Part shown: one piece after another, positions 18,532-29,079 of the stretch
Layout: each line of letters begins with the position of its first letter
How positions within the stretch are numbered: position 1 is the first letter of the stretch
Source of the DNA: G963665975 sp963665975
GTDB taxonomy: Bacteria > Bacteroidota > Rhodothermia > Rhodothermales > Bin80
Reading direction: 5' to 3'
Assembly (NCBI GenBank): GCA_963665975.1
Contig: OY762508.1
Location: 124,001-188,000 of the forward strand
DNA length: 64,000 nt
Translations under genes and position numbers: made by a program
The notes under the pieces: model-generated
The model's input: only the letters and a program-made list of their open reading frames with translations
What the model was told of the DNA's origin: nothing
Database searches by the model: none

Positions 18532-19985
18532 ATGTTACATAGATCCGGTCACGCGAGTGCCCATAATGGAAGAATAACGACAACGCTGAATGAAAGGCTT
18601 GCAATTTCACTGGCACAGCTCCGGCATCTCCAGAAGAGTGGGCGACGCGTTTTCCACTCGTCCGAACTGACGCGCACACATCGGGAACGCCTCCTCCGAA
18701 GCGGCTTTCTTAGGACCATTATGAAAGCGTGGCTGATCTTGTCCAGTCCCGACGCGGATGTCAATGATGCTACATCGTGGTTCCGAGCCAGGTGATCGTC
18801 TACTCTCCAAGAGGAACAAACAATTCCGTCACATTACCATTTCGCACTTCGCTCTATGACCTCAGGGAGACCGGCTTACCAGCACCTGCTGACCTGACTA
18901 TCCGAGGGGGACTGCGGCTGTTCACGGCAGAAGCCGCCTTGATCAGAGTACCGCCTACGTACTTCGCTCACCATCCGGTTGAGACACAGGTAGTTCTCGC
19001 CAGTATCAGTGACGCCTCAGTCATACTACACCGACTCCTTGAGGGAGGTCATAGCGTGGTTGCTGGCCGGCTCTCCGGGGCTTTTCGCCGGATTGGACGC
19101 TCGGATCTGTCCGACGAAATCCTCAAATCCATGAAAGGAGCTGGATACAATGTGCGTGAAACAGATCCGTTCGAGCCTGGGCAGACCTTCGGTAAAGCAC
19201 ATAGTGTGGTAACTCCCATTGTTGGCCGGTTGCATGCATTGTGGAAGATCTATCGGGAAGTCATAGTGGATTGGTCTCCCGATCCTCCCGGGTTACCCAA
19301 AGATCCACAAGGCTATCTGCGCACAGTTGATGACTTGTACCGGCGTGACGCCTATCACTCGCTCTCTATTGAAGGCTACGCTGTTACTCCTCAACTGATT
19401 GACCGGGTACGTGCTGGACAATGGGATCCGGACAGCCATAGCACCGATCATCGAAATTGGGATGCTTTAGCCGCACGTGGATACTGGCAGGCTTTCCAAC
19501 TTGTCAGAGCTAGCATCAGCGAAGTCATAACCGGGGACAATGCTTGTCGCGCAATCCACAGCAAACATCGTGACTGGAACCGCCAGTTATTCGAGCCTTG
19601 TGTCAATGCCGACTTGATGGATGCCTCCATGCTGGCCGGCTACCGTAATACTGCCGTCTACTTGCGTGGCTCGCGTCATATCCCACCAGGATGGCAGGTC
19701 GTTCGGGATGCTATGCCCGCTTTTTTTCATCTCCTGGAACGAGAAACCGACCCATTCGTCCAGGCTGTGCTCGGTCACTGGCTCTTCGGCTATATTCACC
19801 CTTTTCCAGACGGTAACGGACGTGTGGCGCGCTTTGTCATGAATGTCCTTCTAGCCTCCGGCGGGTACCCGTGGACAGTCATCCACAAGGATGAGCGTGA
19901 CACATACATGGCGGCGTTGGAATCTGCTAGTGTTGGCCAGGACATTGAACCCTTCGCCCGTTTTGTTGCAAGAAAAATGACGTAG
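18532..19985 (+). pseudogene. Fic-family protein with internal deletion and frameshift
   Basis: An N-terminal piece (ATG 18532 to TGA 18795) encodes AISLAQLRHLQKSGRRVFHS, then RERLLRSGFLRTIMKAW, as in long Fic-family proteins. At the TSWF codons (about 18775-18785) the usual segment of some 40-50 residues is missing. The rest continues in another frame from about 18777 with VPSQVIVYSPRGTNNSV through GGHSVVAGRLSGAFRRIGR to the Fic core HPFPDGNGRVAR (about 19797-19832). Fic enzymes transfer AMP or other groups to target proteins. The catalytic motif HPFxDGNGRxxR is intact, so the 402-codon 3' frame might still make an active domain. As a whole the gene is broken. Confidence 0.75.
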
Positions 19986-20789
19986 GCGCTTCGATATGTG
20001 CCTTTGTTCCGTCGGCGATAATTTCCAATGGCCCTCATCAAGTTCCCCATATACCGATCCTAGCATGCAACGACAATTGGACTCAAACGCATAATCCGTG
20101 ACCATCCGTCGCTGCGCATCATTCAACTGATTGATTCGCGCATTTTGAGTCCGCAGAATAGCTTCACCAAACAAGTTGGTACTCGCGGTATTCAGGGCAT
20201 AGCGGATAGTCCCAGATCGGGCCCTCCCGTACGCGATAGTCTGTGTTCGAACATATACTGGTGATCTTTCAAGATAGCTCTTGATCTGACTCGAGTCGCT
20301 TTCATTCATCCGAAGTGGGGCTTTGGTTTAGTGGAGGCCAGTTGGGGTCTTCCTTCACGATGGGATTTGGCTCAAGTGCAAGTGTAAGGATTTCGACAAT
20401 CGTTCTCGCGTCGGTACTGGTAATGGCCGTGACACATGCACCGGTTTTCGATCGTAAGACATGCGCCCTGCACCGGGCAGTACCACCAACAGTAATTGGG
20501 CCTCAGCCAGTTCAGCGCAGCATGAATGCCATCGCAAGAGCGACTAGCCGGACCGAGTCACGCTCCGCAATGGAGGCATGACGCCCAAGCATCAGGTAAT
20601 ATGGGAAAGTTACTATACCTGATTTCAATGCGGCTTAGATTCTGAAACGAGCGATCAAGTTCACTGTAACAAGTAGATCGCACCAACGTATGTCCCGCGC
20701 CATTATGGCCTATTTGTTTTCCAGATTCTTGCGCCTCCCCTGGAGGAGAGGGCAATTCTCTGATTCACCCGAAATCGCAATCGCGCACA
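19986..20789. other. Decayed or unassigned region with minus-strand coding-like pieces
   Basis: Two adjoining minus-strand pieces look partly coding but are not recognised. One is open from 20502 to TGA at 20302 without a usual start and includes CVTAITSTDARTIVEILTLA. The next begins at ATG 20309, overlaps the first stop, and runs to 19851 (152 codons), but its last 45 codons lie antisense to the Fic gene. They could be remains of one frameshifted gene. No similarity to a known family was apparent. The rest of the stretch holds nothing I can name. Confidence 0.35.
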
Positions 20790-21434
20790 ATGACCATGAA
20801 ACTCTTACTCCGATATGCCCTCCTGTGTGTTGTGGTCACATTCCTTGCAATGTGTAGCAACCCCTCTGAACCGGAAGAAAACACGCCCCTGAGTGCCGAG
20901 GAGACAGAAGGATTGCTGAATGGTATGATGGTTGTGTTTGCGGACACCATGCCTCAAATCACTGCCGTCCACAGCGAAAATGAGATTACGATTGCATGTT
21001 CCGATGGAGGCGACGCCCGTGTCACAATCGATGGGTCAGATTCCGCGGAGGGAGACACATCACGAATAGACTTCGGTGTCGGATACGTCCCGTCGGGCTG
21101 CGGACTGAAGGGAAGTGACGGAACTGACTTCGTCTTGGATGCTAATCCTGGACTGGACTACAGTTTGGCGATAACGATAGTTGGATTCTTTGAATCTTTT
21201 ACAATTGGGGGCGGCCTGGAGGGAGGACTGGACTGGATGGTCGAGCATCGCTCAGGCACATGCCACATCGATATGGATCTGGAAGCAGAGTTGGATTTGA
21301 CCAGCAATCCGCCTGCTGCCAACAGCTACTTGGTAGGTGACGCCTGTGAGCACTCGCTCAGGCTGGATGTCTCGGATGCCGTGTCAATCGGAGGTACTTC
21401 TGCAATGGAAAGGCGCCAGCATATTCCATTGTGA
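20790..21434 (+). CDS. Hypothetical lipoprotein
   Basis: This 214-residue protein has a clear lipoprotein signal (LLLRYALLCVVVTFLAMC, lipobox LAMC with Cys near residue 22). The mature part is acidic and Ser/Gly/Asp-rich, with several Cys residues that may form disulfides (IACSDGG, SGCG, GTCHID, DACEHS). No family is recognised. A start at the second ATG (20796) is equally likely. It stands alone, downstream of the broken Fic region and upstream of an antitoxin remnant. Cell-envelope location is inferred from the signal peptide; function is unknown. The C-terminus SAMERRQHIPL is unlike the rest and may reflect a late frameshift. Confidence 0.6.
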   Translation: MTMKLLLRYALLCVVVTFLAMCSNPSEPEENTPLSAEETEGLLNGMMVVFADTMPQITAVHSENEITIACSDGGDARVTIDGSDSAEGDTSRIDFGVGYVPSGCGLKGSDGTDFVLDANPGLDYSLAITIVGFFESFTIGGGLEGGLDWMVEHRSGTCHIDMDLEAELDLTSNPPAANSYLVGDACEHSLRLDVSDAVSIGGTSAMERRQHIPL

Positions 21435-21723
21435 CAGGCACACACAAGGGCATTCAATTGATCGATCTGATTACGTTGCGGTCCAGATTGAGCGCCACAT
21501 TCTGATCAGCCTAACGCGAGGTCCTGTCAGTGATTTCTGTTCGTTTATCCTTTACGAATTAAGGTGCGGCGTTCGGGTACGCCGGGCAGCAAGTGCGTCC
21601 GGTCTTTCATCCTTTCCTCGCATGCCTATGCCAGCTCATCATCTACAATTCGGGACAATTGCGGCCGTCAGACCATGGTTGGACCGCTGGCTTCATGGCA
21701 TACGGTGACGCAACACCCCGGTC

Positions 21724-21873
21724 ATGGGGATAGGCGAGTTCAAGGCACCGCCGGTCGTAAAGGAATTCCCGGCCATCTGCGGAGTCCACGTCTCGGATCT
21801 GCGACACTACCTGCTCAAGGTTCACGACAAGTCAAGCCCTCTGACCATTGTAACAGCAGGCCGACCGCGTTAA
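21724..21873 (+). pseudogene. Phd/YefM antitoxin-like remnant
   Basis: A 49-codon frame contains VHVSDLRHYLLKVHD followed by PLTIVTAGRPR, which resembles the N-terminal half of Phd/YefM antitoxins (short helix, then a GRP motif before the toxin-binding tail). It ends at TAA directly after the GRP motif, so the toxin-binding C-terminus is missing. No toxin gene is adjacent. Similarity is judged by eye on a short sequence and is tentative. Confidence 0.3.
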
Positions 21874-22056
21874 CGTAAAGGATGAACTCACTCGCTTTCC
21901 CATCCTATCTGCTTGTTGTCGTAGCGACTCAGCCTGCAGCCATTTTGTATGCCCTCTCCTACCTCTTTGCGTAACGGTCGGCATTCTGTTCCGCTGCAAC
22001 ATCCGCAATCAGCTCTTCGAATCCCCTGGCCTCCAGAAGCTCTTTTGGGTCAGTAA
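21874..22056. other. Short gap with a minus-strand peptide-like tail
   Basis: A minus-strand stretch (about 22050 to 21970) reads DPKELLEARGFEELIADVAA and ends at TAG. It is amphipathic and coding-like but lacks a normal start codon. It may be the 3' remnant of a small gene whose 5' part was lost next to the iorA start. Nothing else is seen. Confidence 0.25.
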
Positions 22057-22608
22057 TTGTGCAGGATCGTTATAACAAACCATTCATACCGTGGTTATAC
22101 TGTGACTTCAGGAAACTTGGCTACTTCCATCACTCTTCTCCATGGCACCTTGTCACTATTCAGGCTTTCCGTCAACGGTAGAGATGTCGAGGTAGATGTC
22201 GACCCGAATACACCCATCCTATGGGTCCTGCGCGATCACTTAAAGCTGGTGGGTACGAAATACGGCTGCGGTATTTCCCAATGTGGTGCCTGCACGATCC
22301 ATCTCAACGGTATTGCCATTCGATCTTGTATGTTGCCCGTCTCAAGCGTGGGTAATCAGGCCATTACAACGATAGAAGGGCTCTCGCCCGAGGGCACCCA
22401 TCCCGTGCAAGAAGCGTGGCTTGAACACGACGTACCGCAATGCGGCTATTGCCAGGCCGGACAGATTATGACTGCAGCGGCACTGCTGGCCCAAAACTCC
22501 TCTCCGAGTGATGCAGAGATCGATACCTGGATGAATTCCGTTATATGTCGCTGCGGCACGTACACGCGCATCCACGCCGCCATCAAGACAGCCGCTGAAA
22601 GGAGGTGA
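22057..22608 (+). CDS. iorA: Small [2Fe-2S] subunit of molybdenum hydroxylase (IorA/CoxS-like)
   Basis: The protein contains the two [2Fe-2S] clusters of the xanthine-oxidase family small subunit: a plant-ferredoxin-type site CGISQCGACTIHLNG with a later Cys in IRSCM, and the second site CGYCQAGQ with CRCGTY. From the ATG at 22057 it has 183 residues; family members are usually about 150-170, and similarity begins only at LSLFRLSVNGRDVEV, so a start near TTG 22151 is possible. It passes electrons from the molybdenum subunit encoded next door to an external acceptor. The stop codon sits next to the AGGAGG-preceded start region of the large subunit, so the pair is co-expressed. The substrate (aldehyde or N-heterocycle) cannot be told. 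Confidence 0.88.
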   Translation: MCRIVITNHSYRGYTVTSGNLATSITLLHGTLSLFRLSVNGRDVEVDVDPNTPILWVLRDHLKLVGTKYGCGISQCGACTIHLNGIAIRSCMLPVSSVGNQAITTIEGLSPEGTHPVQEAWLEHDVPQCGYCQAGQIMTAAALLAQNSSPSDAEIDTWMNSVICRCGTYTRIHAAIKTAAERR

Positions 22609-22652
22609 CCCCTGCCCTACGTGATCGAAACCCCATTCAAACGAGGAAAGCC

Positions 22653-24914
22653 GTGGCAACCGTCAAGACGACACTCAACAGACGCTCTTTCTTAAAAGCC
22701 TCCGTGATGGCCGGCGGCGGCATGGTGCTTGGATTTAACTGGTTCGCTGGTGGTAAGCCCGCAGCCGCCCTGCAGCTGCCAGATGAATGGTTCGATATCA
22801 ACGCTTATGTGACGATCGGCAACAACGGGGTCGTGACCATCATGTCACCCAACCCGGAATTTGGGCAAAACGTAAAGACGTCCATGCCCATGATCGTAGC
22901 CGAGGAACTCGACGTAGACTGGACATCAGTCCTAGTCGAGCAAGCACCCTTCAATACGCAAAATTATGACCGGCAATTCACGGGTGGCAGCCAGGGTATC
23001 CGTCGAGCCTGGCAAGGGCTTCGAATAGCCGGAGCATCAGCCCGGCAGATGCTACGGGAGGCGGCGGCCCAGGCCTGGCAGGTGCCCGAGGAAGAGATCG
23101 CGACAGAGAACGGTGTTCTGCACCACAGGAGCAGCGGCAGGTCGGCCGGCTACGGTGAGATGGCCTCGGTCGCGGCTACCATTCCTGTGCCGGACGAAGT
23201 GCAACTCAAGGATGTAAAGGACTTCAAGATCATTGGCACTTCACGTAAGAACGTCGAAGCGCGAAAGATCGTGACAGGGCAGCCCTTGTTCGCGTTGGAC
23301 CAACACCGGGAGGGAATGCTCATCGCCATGATTGCGCATCCGCCAGCTTTCGGCATGAAACTGAAATCGGTAAACGATGCGGCGGCGCGGATCATGCCCG
23401 GCATTAAAGATATTTTCACCATCAAGACGTTCGAAGACGGATACGAAAGGAATTTTTTTGATACGAACTCTTTTCCCGAACTGGTAGCTATCGTCGGAGA
23501 CACCACCTGGGAAGTGATGAATGCCAAGAAGGCTCTACAAATCGAATGGGAGCCCATATCGGATACCACCGTGACCATGGGCGGGTTCGGTAGGACGCGA
23601 ACCGTGAACATACCAGCCGGGCTTGAGAACACCTCGGACCACCTCACTCAAATGGCCGAAATGGCGGCCAGACCCGCCAATGTGATCCGCAGGGACGGTG
23701 ACCCGGAGGCTGCCTTCGAAAATGCGGCCCAGGTCATTGAGCGCACGTATACCGCTCCCTTCCTTGCCCACAACCCCATGGAACCAATAAACTGTGTTGC
23801 CCATGTGACTGCGGACAAGGCAGAGCTGGCCGGGCCGATACAGGCACCCGAATTAATAGAACAAACCTTGTCGGCACGCCTTGGCATGCCATTGGAAAGG
23901 ATTGATATCCAGATGACTCGAATGGGCGGTGGATTTGGTCGGCGAGCCTACGGTCACTACCTGGTGGAGGCAGCACTCATTTCCCAAAGAATGAGTACAC
24001 CCGTCAAGCTGATTTACACCCGTGAGGACGACATGACGTTTGGCGTTTATCGTCCAACCTACCATGCCATCTACCGGGCAGCTTTAGATGCCGACGATAA
24101 CCTGATCGCCTTCCACGTGAAGGCCGGAGGCATCCCGGAGAGTCCACTCTTTGCTAACCGGTTCCCGGCCGGTGCAGTGGACCATTACCTTGCCGAGGAG
24201 TGGTCTATAAACTCCAACATTTCTATCGGAGCCTTTCGGGCCCCCAGGTCAAACTTCATCGCCGGGGTCGAACAGTCCTTCCTCGACGAAGTCGCTGAGG
24301 CGATAGGGAAAGATCCCATCGCCTTCCGTCTTGCACTATTGGAGCGTGCCAGGACAAGTCCGGTCGGTGAGCGAAATGACTACGATGCCTCACGGTATGC
24401 AGGCGTGCTTGAACTCGTGCGAGAAAAATCCGGCTGGGGTAACGAAGGAGACCCTGGCGTTTACCGGGGCGTGGCTGCCTACTTCTGCCACAATACGTAC
24501 GCGGCTCATGTGTTGGAGATAGCCAACGAATCCGATAGACCTGTTATACAAAGAGTCTGTTGCGCCCTGGACTGTGGCATCGTAGTTAATCCTGACGCCG
24601 CCATCAACATGGCTGAGGGCGCCATCATTGACGGAGTCGGTAACGCACTGTTCGGCTCGATGACCTTCAAGGAAGGTATGCCTGAAAAGCGCAATTTTGA
24701 TAGGTACCGCATGATCCGCCAAAGCGAGGCTCCGAAGGCGATTGACGTACATTTCGTAGAGAATGAAATAGATCCTACGGGCCTGGGCGAACCGCCCTTC
24801 CCGCCTATTTTTGGAGCCCTTGCCAACGCCCTGTATAGAGCGACGGGCAAGCGATTTTACGACCAACCGTTCGCTCCTCAGATGGAAACGATCGTGCGAG
24901 ATGCGACTGGGTAG
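22653..24914 (+). CDS. iorB: Molybdopterin-binding large subunit of molybdenum hydroxylase (IorB-like), Tat-exported
   Basis: From GTG 22653 (GAGGAAA Shine-Dalgarno 4 bases upstream) the protein has 753 residues; an alternative GTG lies at 22605 after AGGAGG. It begins with a twin-arginine signal, NRRSFLKASVMAGGG, indicating export of the folded enzyme. The body matches the IorB branch of the xanthine-oxidase family: MGGGFGRRAYG, GAFRAPRSNFIAG, and the C-terminal GLGEPPFPP with the probable catalytic Glu. IorAB enzymes hydroxylate N-heterocycles or oxidise aldehydes. There is no FAD subunit or XdhC-like maturation gene nearby. The molybdenum cofactor genes moaD and moaE at 60 kb would serve it. 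Confidence 0.9.
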   Translation: MATVKTTLNRRSFLKASVMAGGGMVLGFNWFAGGKPAAALQLPDEWFDINAYVTIGNNGVVTIMSPNPEFGQNVKTSMPMIVAEELDVDWTSVLVEQAPFNTQNYDRQFTGGSQGIRRAWQGLRIAGASARQMLREAAAQAWQVPEEEIATENGVLHHRSSGRSAGYGEMASVAATIPVPDEVQLKDVKDFKIIGTSRKNVEARKIVTGQPLFALDQHREGMLIAMIAHPPAFGMKLKSVNDAAARIMPGIKDIFTIKTFEDGYERNFFDTNSFPELVAIVGDTTWEVMNAKKALQIEWEPISDTTVTMGGFGRTRTVNIPAGLENTSDHLTQMAEMAARPANVIRRDGDPEAAFENAAQVIERTYTAPFLAHNPMEPINCVAHVTADKAELAGPIQAPELIEQTLSARLGMPLERIDIQMTRMGGGFGRRAYGHYLVEAALISQRMSTPVKLIYTREDDMTFGVYRPTYHAIYRAALDADDNLIAFHVKAGGIPESPLFANRFPAGAVDHYLAEEWSINSNISIGAFRAPRSNFIAGVEQSFLDEVAEAIGKDPIAFRLALLERARTSPVGERNDYDASRYAGVLELVREKSGWGNEGDPGVYRGVAAYFCHNTYAAHVLEIANESDRPVIQRVCCALDCGIVVNPDAAINMAEGAIIDGVGNALFGSMTFKEGMPEKRNFDRYRMIRQSEAPKAIDVHFVENEIDPTGLGEPPFPPIFGALANALYRATGKRFYDQPFAPQMETIVRDATG

Positions 24915-25331
24915 TCAAGTGGCGTATAACACGCCACTGATCGTTCGACAAAGCGGTGGTGATTCAATAGACGGTATCGGCAAACACGGGCCTCATGTGT
25001 GATCGTCCTCGTACAAGTAGCGGTCAAGGCATTCGACAAGATCTTCGGGAAGCCGCGCCCAATCGTCAGCCGTGAGGTCCTTGATTGCTGCGGCAATGAC
25101 ATCCTCAATCTCGACAGTGCTCGCCTTGCCGGACGGAGTATCAGCGCCAATGATGTTTCGGAAGAATGCGGGGCTTTCGTGGAGACTGTGATGCCCTTCC
25201 GCTTGAGTGGACAAAGATGATGGCGGTGTACCCGGCCAAACGTGTCTGCGCTTCATTGGACCGTCATTATTGGTGGCACCGGTTAAGCGTTGATCGCAGC
25301 GCGCCAGTCTACCGTACCGCGATCACTCTAC
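24915..25331. other. Intergenic region with a possible small minus-strand gene
   Basis: Between two convergent genes a minus-strand frame (24993-25256) ends IEDVIAAAIKDLTADDWARL then PEDLVECLDRYLYEDD. This looks like a small acidic helical protein, perhaps an antitoxin-type or regulatory peptide. The first 45 codons of the frame do not look coding, so only the 3' part may be genuine, possibly a remnant. No partner gene was recognised. Confidence 0.3.
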
Positions 25332-26453
<1,122 letters not shown>

Positions 26454-26584
26454 GAAACGACAAGATCACCTGCAGGGAAACGGGAAGATAGCACACACAT
26501 CAACATTTGCTTATTCCAACGATTCCGATTACCTAATCCGAACGATGTCGATCACTTTGTTGGCTCTGTCACCGCTGTTGATTG

Positions 26585-27019
26585 TTAAGGTTGTGAGTGA
26601 TCGCTTTGGTTCGTTTCGTCTGCCATTTTGGCAAGGTGTTTTCGCATGGAATCGCCGCTCAGAGCAATGCGATGCGCGTTGTGAATGAGCCGATCAAGGA
26701 TCGCGTTGGCCAGGGTTGAGTCTTCCATGGTTTTGTACCATAGATCTAGCAGGAATTGGCAGGTTACGATCGTGGAGCGCTGCTGGTGGCGATCATCCAG
26801 CACTTCAAGAAGATCCTGTTGTTGAGTTGCTGTGAGTATGGTCAATCCCAAGTCATTAAGTACCCGCACGTTCAAGCGCGCCATCTGCTTCAGGATGTTC
26901 GAATAGCGTCCGTCGCTTCGCGCCAGTGCCAGATCTTCGAGTAACCGTGAAAACCGACAATAGCATGCGGAGAAGCCTTCGAGAATGGATCGACTGGAAA
27001 AATCCAGCCGTCCACGCAC
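26585..27019 (-). pseudogene. IS21-family IstB ATPase, 5'-truncated remnant
   Basis: The minus frame contains RLLEDLALARSDGRYSNILK, VRVLNDLGLTILTATQQQDLL, DDRHQQRSTIVTCQ and LANAILDRLIHNAHRI, the distinctive C-terminal half of IstB transposition helpers. The first ~20 residues are out of family, and the Walker A region and the rest of the N-terminus are absent. The Walker B Asp pair position (VLNDLGL) is altered from the usual DD. No istA and no terminal repeats were found nearby. It is a dead insertion-sequence fragment that marks past IS21 activity. Confidence 0.85.
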
Positions 27020-27049
27020 AAGACTGACTCAGGTCCCGAAAATTCTAGA

Positions 27050-27163
27050 TCATCTTAGATCATCTTTCGAGATCTTGATCTCGACCGGAAGTGATTCGAC
27101 AGGGCTGCAGGAAAGCGGCAGGACCAACAGAAGCAGCGCTGAAATCAGGTGTGTTCTTCTCAT
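27050..27163 (-). pseudogene. 5' fragment of a lipoprotein gene
   Basis: ATG 27163 opens a 37-codon frame MRRTHLISALLLLVLPLSC followed by SPVESLPVEIKISKDDLR and TGA. It is a textbook lipoprotein signal peptide with only 18 mature residues. It stops about 30 bases before the IstB remnant, which suggests that an insertion or deletion removed the rest of the gene. A genuine small lipoprotein is possible but less likely. Confidence 0.4.
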
Positions 27164-27227
27164 GTATCCATCCCCAGATGTTGTTGGCCGGTTCGCACAT
27201 AAAGCTCCAATAGACTGTGCCTGAGCC

Positions 27228-27947
27228 CTATCTCGGATTCAGTATTATCTGAAAGTCGTCATACCTCGTCCCTCGTTCATATTTCTGCCTGATTCCGAAG
27301 TAGCCCGAAATCGGTTCAGTGATCGTGTCATCGACAAGGACAAGCTCATTGACGGTCCATCTCAGATTCGAACCCCTGATTTGGATTCGGTGACTGGCCC
27401 ATTCCTCCTGAAATGCCGCCCCGGCGACAATCGTATCTCCCGAAATTCCTGATACATAGGCATCGGTGGTCGTTGAGTCGGTATCAGGAACCTGAGTCAT
27501 ATATCCGAACTCCCAGCCCTGGTCCCAGGCCGGTTCGGTGGCACCGAAGACGAACATGATAGGATCATTGTCAGCTCGGTATTGCCTGAAACTGATATCG
27601 ATGCTCTCTACGTCCTCCGGAATGGGTGTCTTCGCAAAAAGCACCGAGTTGTGGGAACGCCCACCCTGCTCCATGTAGCCTGAATCGGGGGGAATGACCC
27701 AGAATCCTTTCTTGGGGTCGCGCAGGTCGAGCTCATCACTGTGCGTCCAGTTCAGTGGTACATGACCGCCAGGCAGCACATGGCCTGTAAAACCAAGTCC
27801 TTCGGGTGGGGGTAACTGGAGAACATTCTCGACATAATCACCCTGGGATTCGGCGTCAAAACTGTCCTGAAACAGAACTCTCTCGGCGCTGCCTTGCCCA
27901 CACCCGGACAGAAGCATCATAGTGCACACAATAAGTGTTGCCCTCAT
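27228..27947 (-). CDS. Lipoprotein with a LamG/jelly-roll-like domain
   Basis: From ATG 27947 (GGTGGGTG upstream) the protein has 239 residues with a lipobox LLSGC. The mature part begins ERVLFQDSFDAESQGDY and ends with SGYFGIRQKYERGTRYDDFQIIL. This pattern of a start DSFD and late Gly-x-Phe-Gly with beta-strands is typical of concanavalin-like (DUF1080/3-keto-disaccharide hydrolase or LamG) domains. It is probably an envelope protein that binds or processes carbohydrate; catalytic residues cannot be assigned. It lies next to a dead glycosidase gene, which supports a polysaccharide context. Confidence 0.6.
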   Translation of the reverse strand: MRATLIVCTMMLLSGCGQGSAERVLFQDSFDAESQGDYVENVLQLPPPEGLGFTGHVLPGGHVPLNWTHSDELDLRDPKKGFWVIPPDSGYMEQGGRSHNSVLFAKTPIPEDVESIDISFRQYRADNDPIMFVFGATEPAWDQGWEFGYMTQVPDTDSTTTDAYVSGISGDTIVAGAAFQEEWASHRIQIRGSNLRWTVNELVLVDDTITEPISGYFGIRQKYERGTRYDDFQIILNPR

Positions 27948-28239
27948 GTCACCCACCTTTTGTCGTTCAATGGTTTTGCGTGTCTGTAGCTACTGTCGCC
28001 CGTCGTCAACATTCGGACCAGCCTCTTCCGCGGTCTCGATGTCGAGACTTACCTGAGGAGCCAACTTTTCCGCGAGAAGGTGATGGCGTCGCTCTTGTAC
28101 CGTGGACGATTGGTATTCTCGTTGTAGGGGCTGAAAAGCATGAATGGCGTTCCTGACAATGGGCATCTGTCACACCCACCAGAATGTCCCAATGGTCGAC
28201 GCCTATGGTCAGCGCACTCACAGCAGCCCTCTTTAAAGG

Positions 28240-28960
28240 CGGTCACTCAGACCCGTTGACGTGAACGGAGACAGAAAGCCCTAAGAGTAGAGCGTGTAGT
28301 CTCACGTGCCCGTATGAAACGATGCCAATCTCACTTGGGTAATGCTCTCTCGCGTATACCTCCCGACGAGATCCGACGTATCGTTGTCTTCGCGAGCCCC
28401 ATGAGCAGACGCGAATGATTCTTACACGACGATATTCCAGTTGACGATATTCGGCTCGATCCCACGGTTTTTGCCGATCCTGAACAGTGACTTCCAGCAG
28501 GTCCGCCATTCATCCATTTCCTCATCGCTGAAGGGACTTGCCTCAGGATAGCCAGTCGCTTGAATCCAGTACATACGGAAAGGGTGCCGGTTCCAGAGGC
28601 TCAACACGTTGAACCGGGTCATCGCCATCATGTCGAGGAACCCTCTCCAAGAATCCAGATCTCGAGTGACATCGGTGTGAATCTACATCAACTCACCTTC
28701 GCGGTATGGCGACCAGGGCAGATTAAATTTGATCGCCCGTGACGGCAGCTCTGGATCGACTGTTCTTCCATCAATCGATTGCGGGGAAACGCCCATCCTG
28801 ACCTGCTCCGCCGCGTCAAGCACGCCGTACATGGCGCCGTTCTCCTCACTTGCGCCTATCATATATGAGATGACGAGGGTGGTCGTTGTCTCCGTATATG
28901 CAGAAGCCTTCGGGTCCGATCTCGCACCAGCCGCCGTAGATTTCTGCCTTAAGACCCTCG
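28240..28960 (-). pseudogene. Alpha-glucuronidase-like glycosidase (GH67/GH115-type), decayed
   Basis: Fragments read in order on the minus strand are GAMYGVLDAAEQVRMGVSP, SRAIKFNLPWSPYREGELM then a stop, IHTDVTRDLDSWRGFLDMMA, MTRFNVLSLWNRHPF, YPEASPFSDEEMDEW and IEPNIVNWNIVV then a stop, followed by ESFASAHGAREDNDTSDLV. Together they resemble the start of the TIM barrel of alpha-glucuronidase-type enzymes. At least two nonsense codons and frameshifts kill it, and both ends are missing. The exact family is uncertain. Confidence 0.6.
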
Positions 28961-29079
28961 CCGCTTATGACACCGATACTCACACCTTTTGTATACGTCG
29001 ACATTCTGGACGCGTCTGATGATGTGCTCGGGGTCCCGGACTCACGGGTGCGCAGTTAGGCTACTGAAGGTGCCGAATC

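Noticed and set aside
19851..20309. 152-codon minus-strand frame as an independent gene
   Set aside because: Nearly a third of it is antisense to the well-supported Fic gene and no family match was seen; kept only as a note in the region entry.
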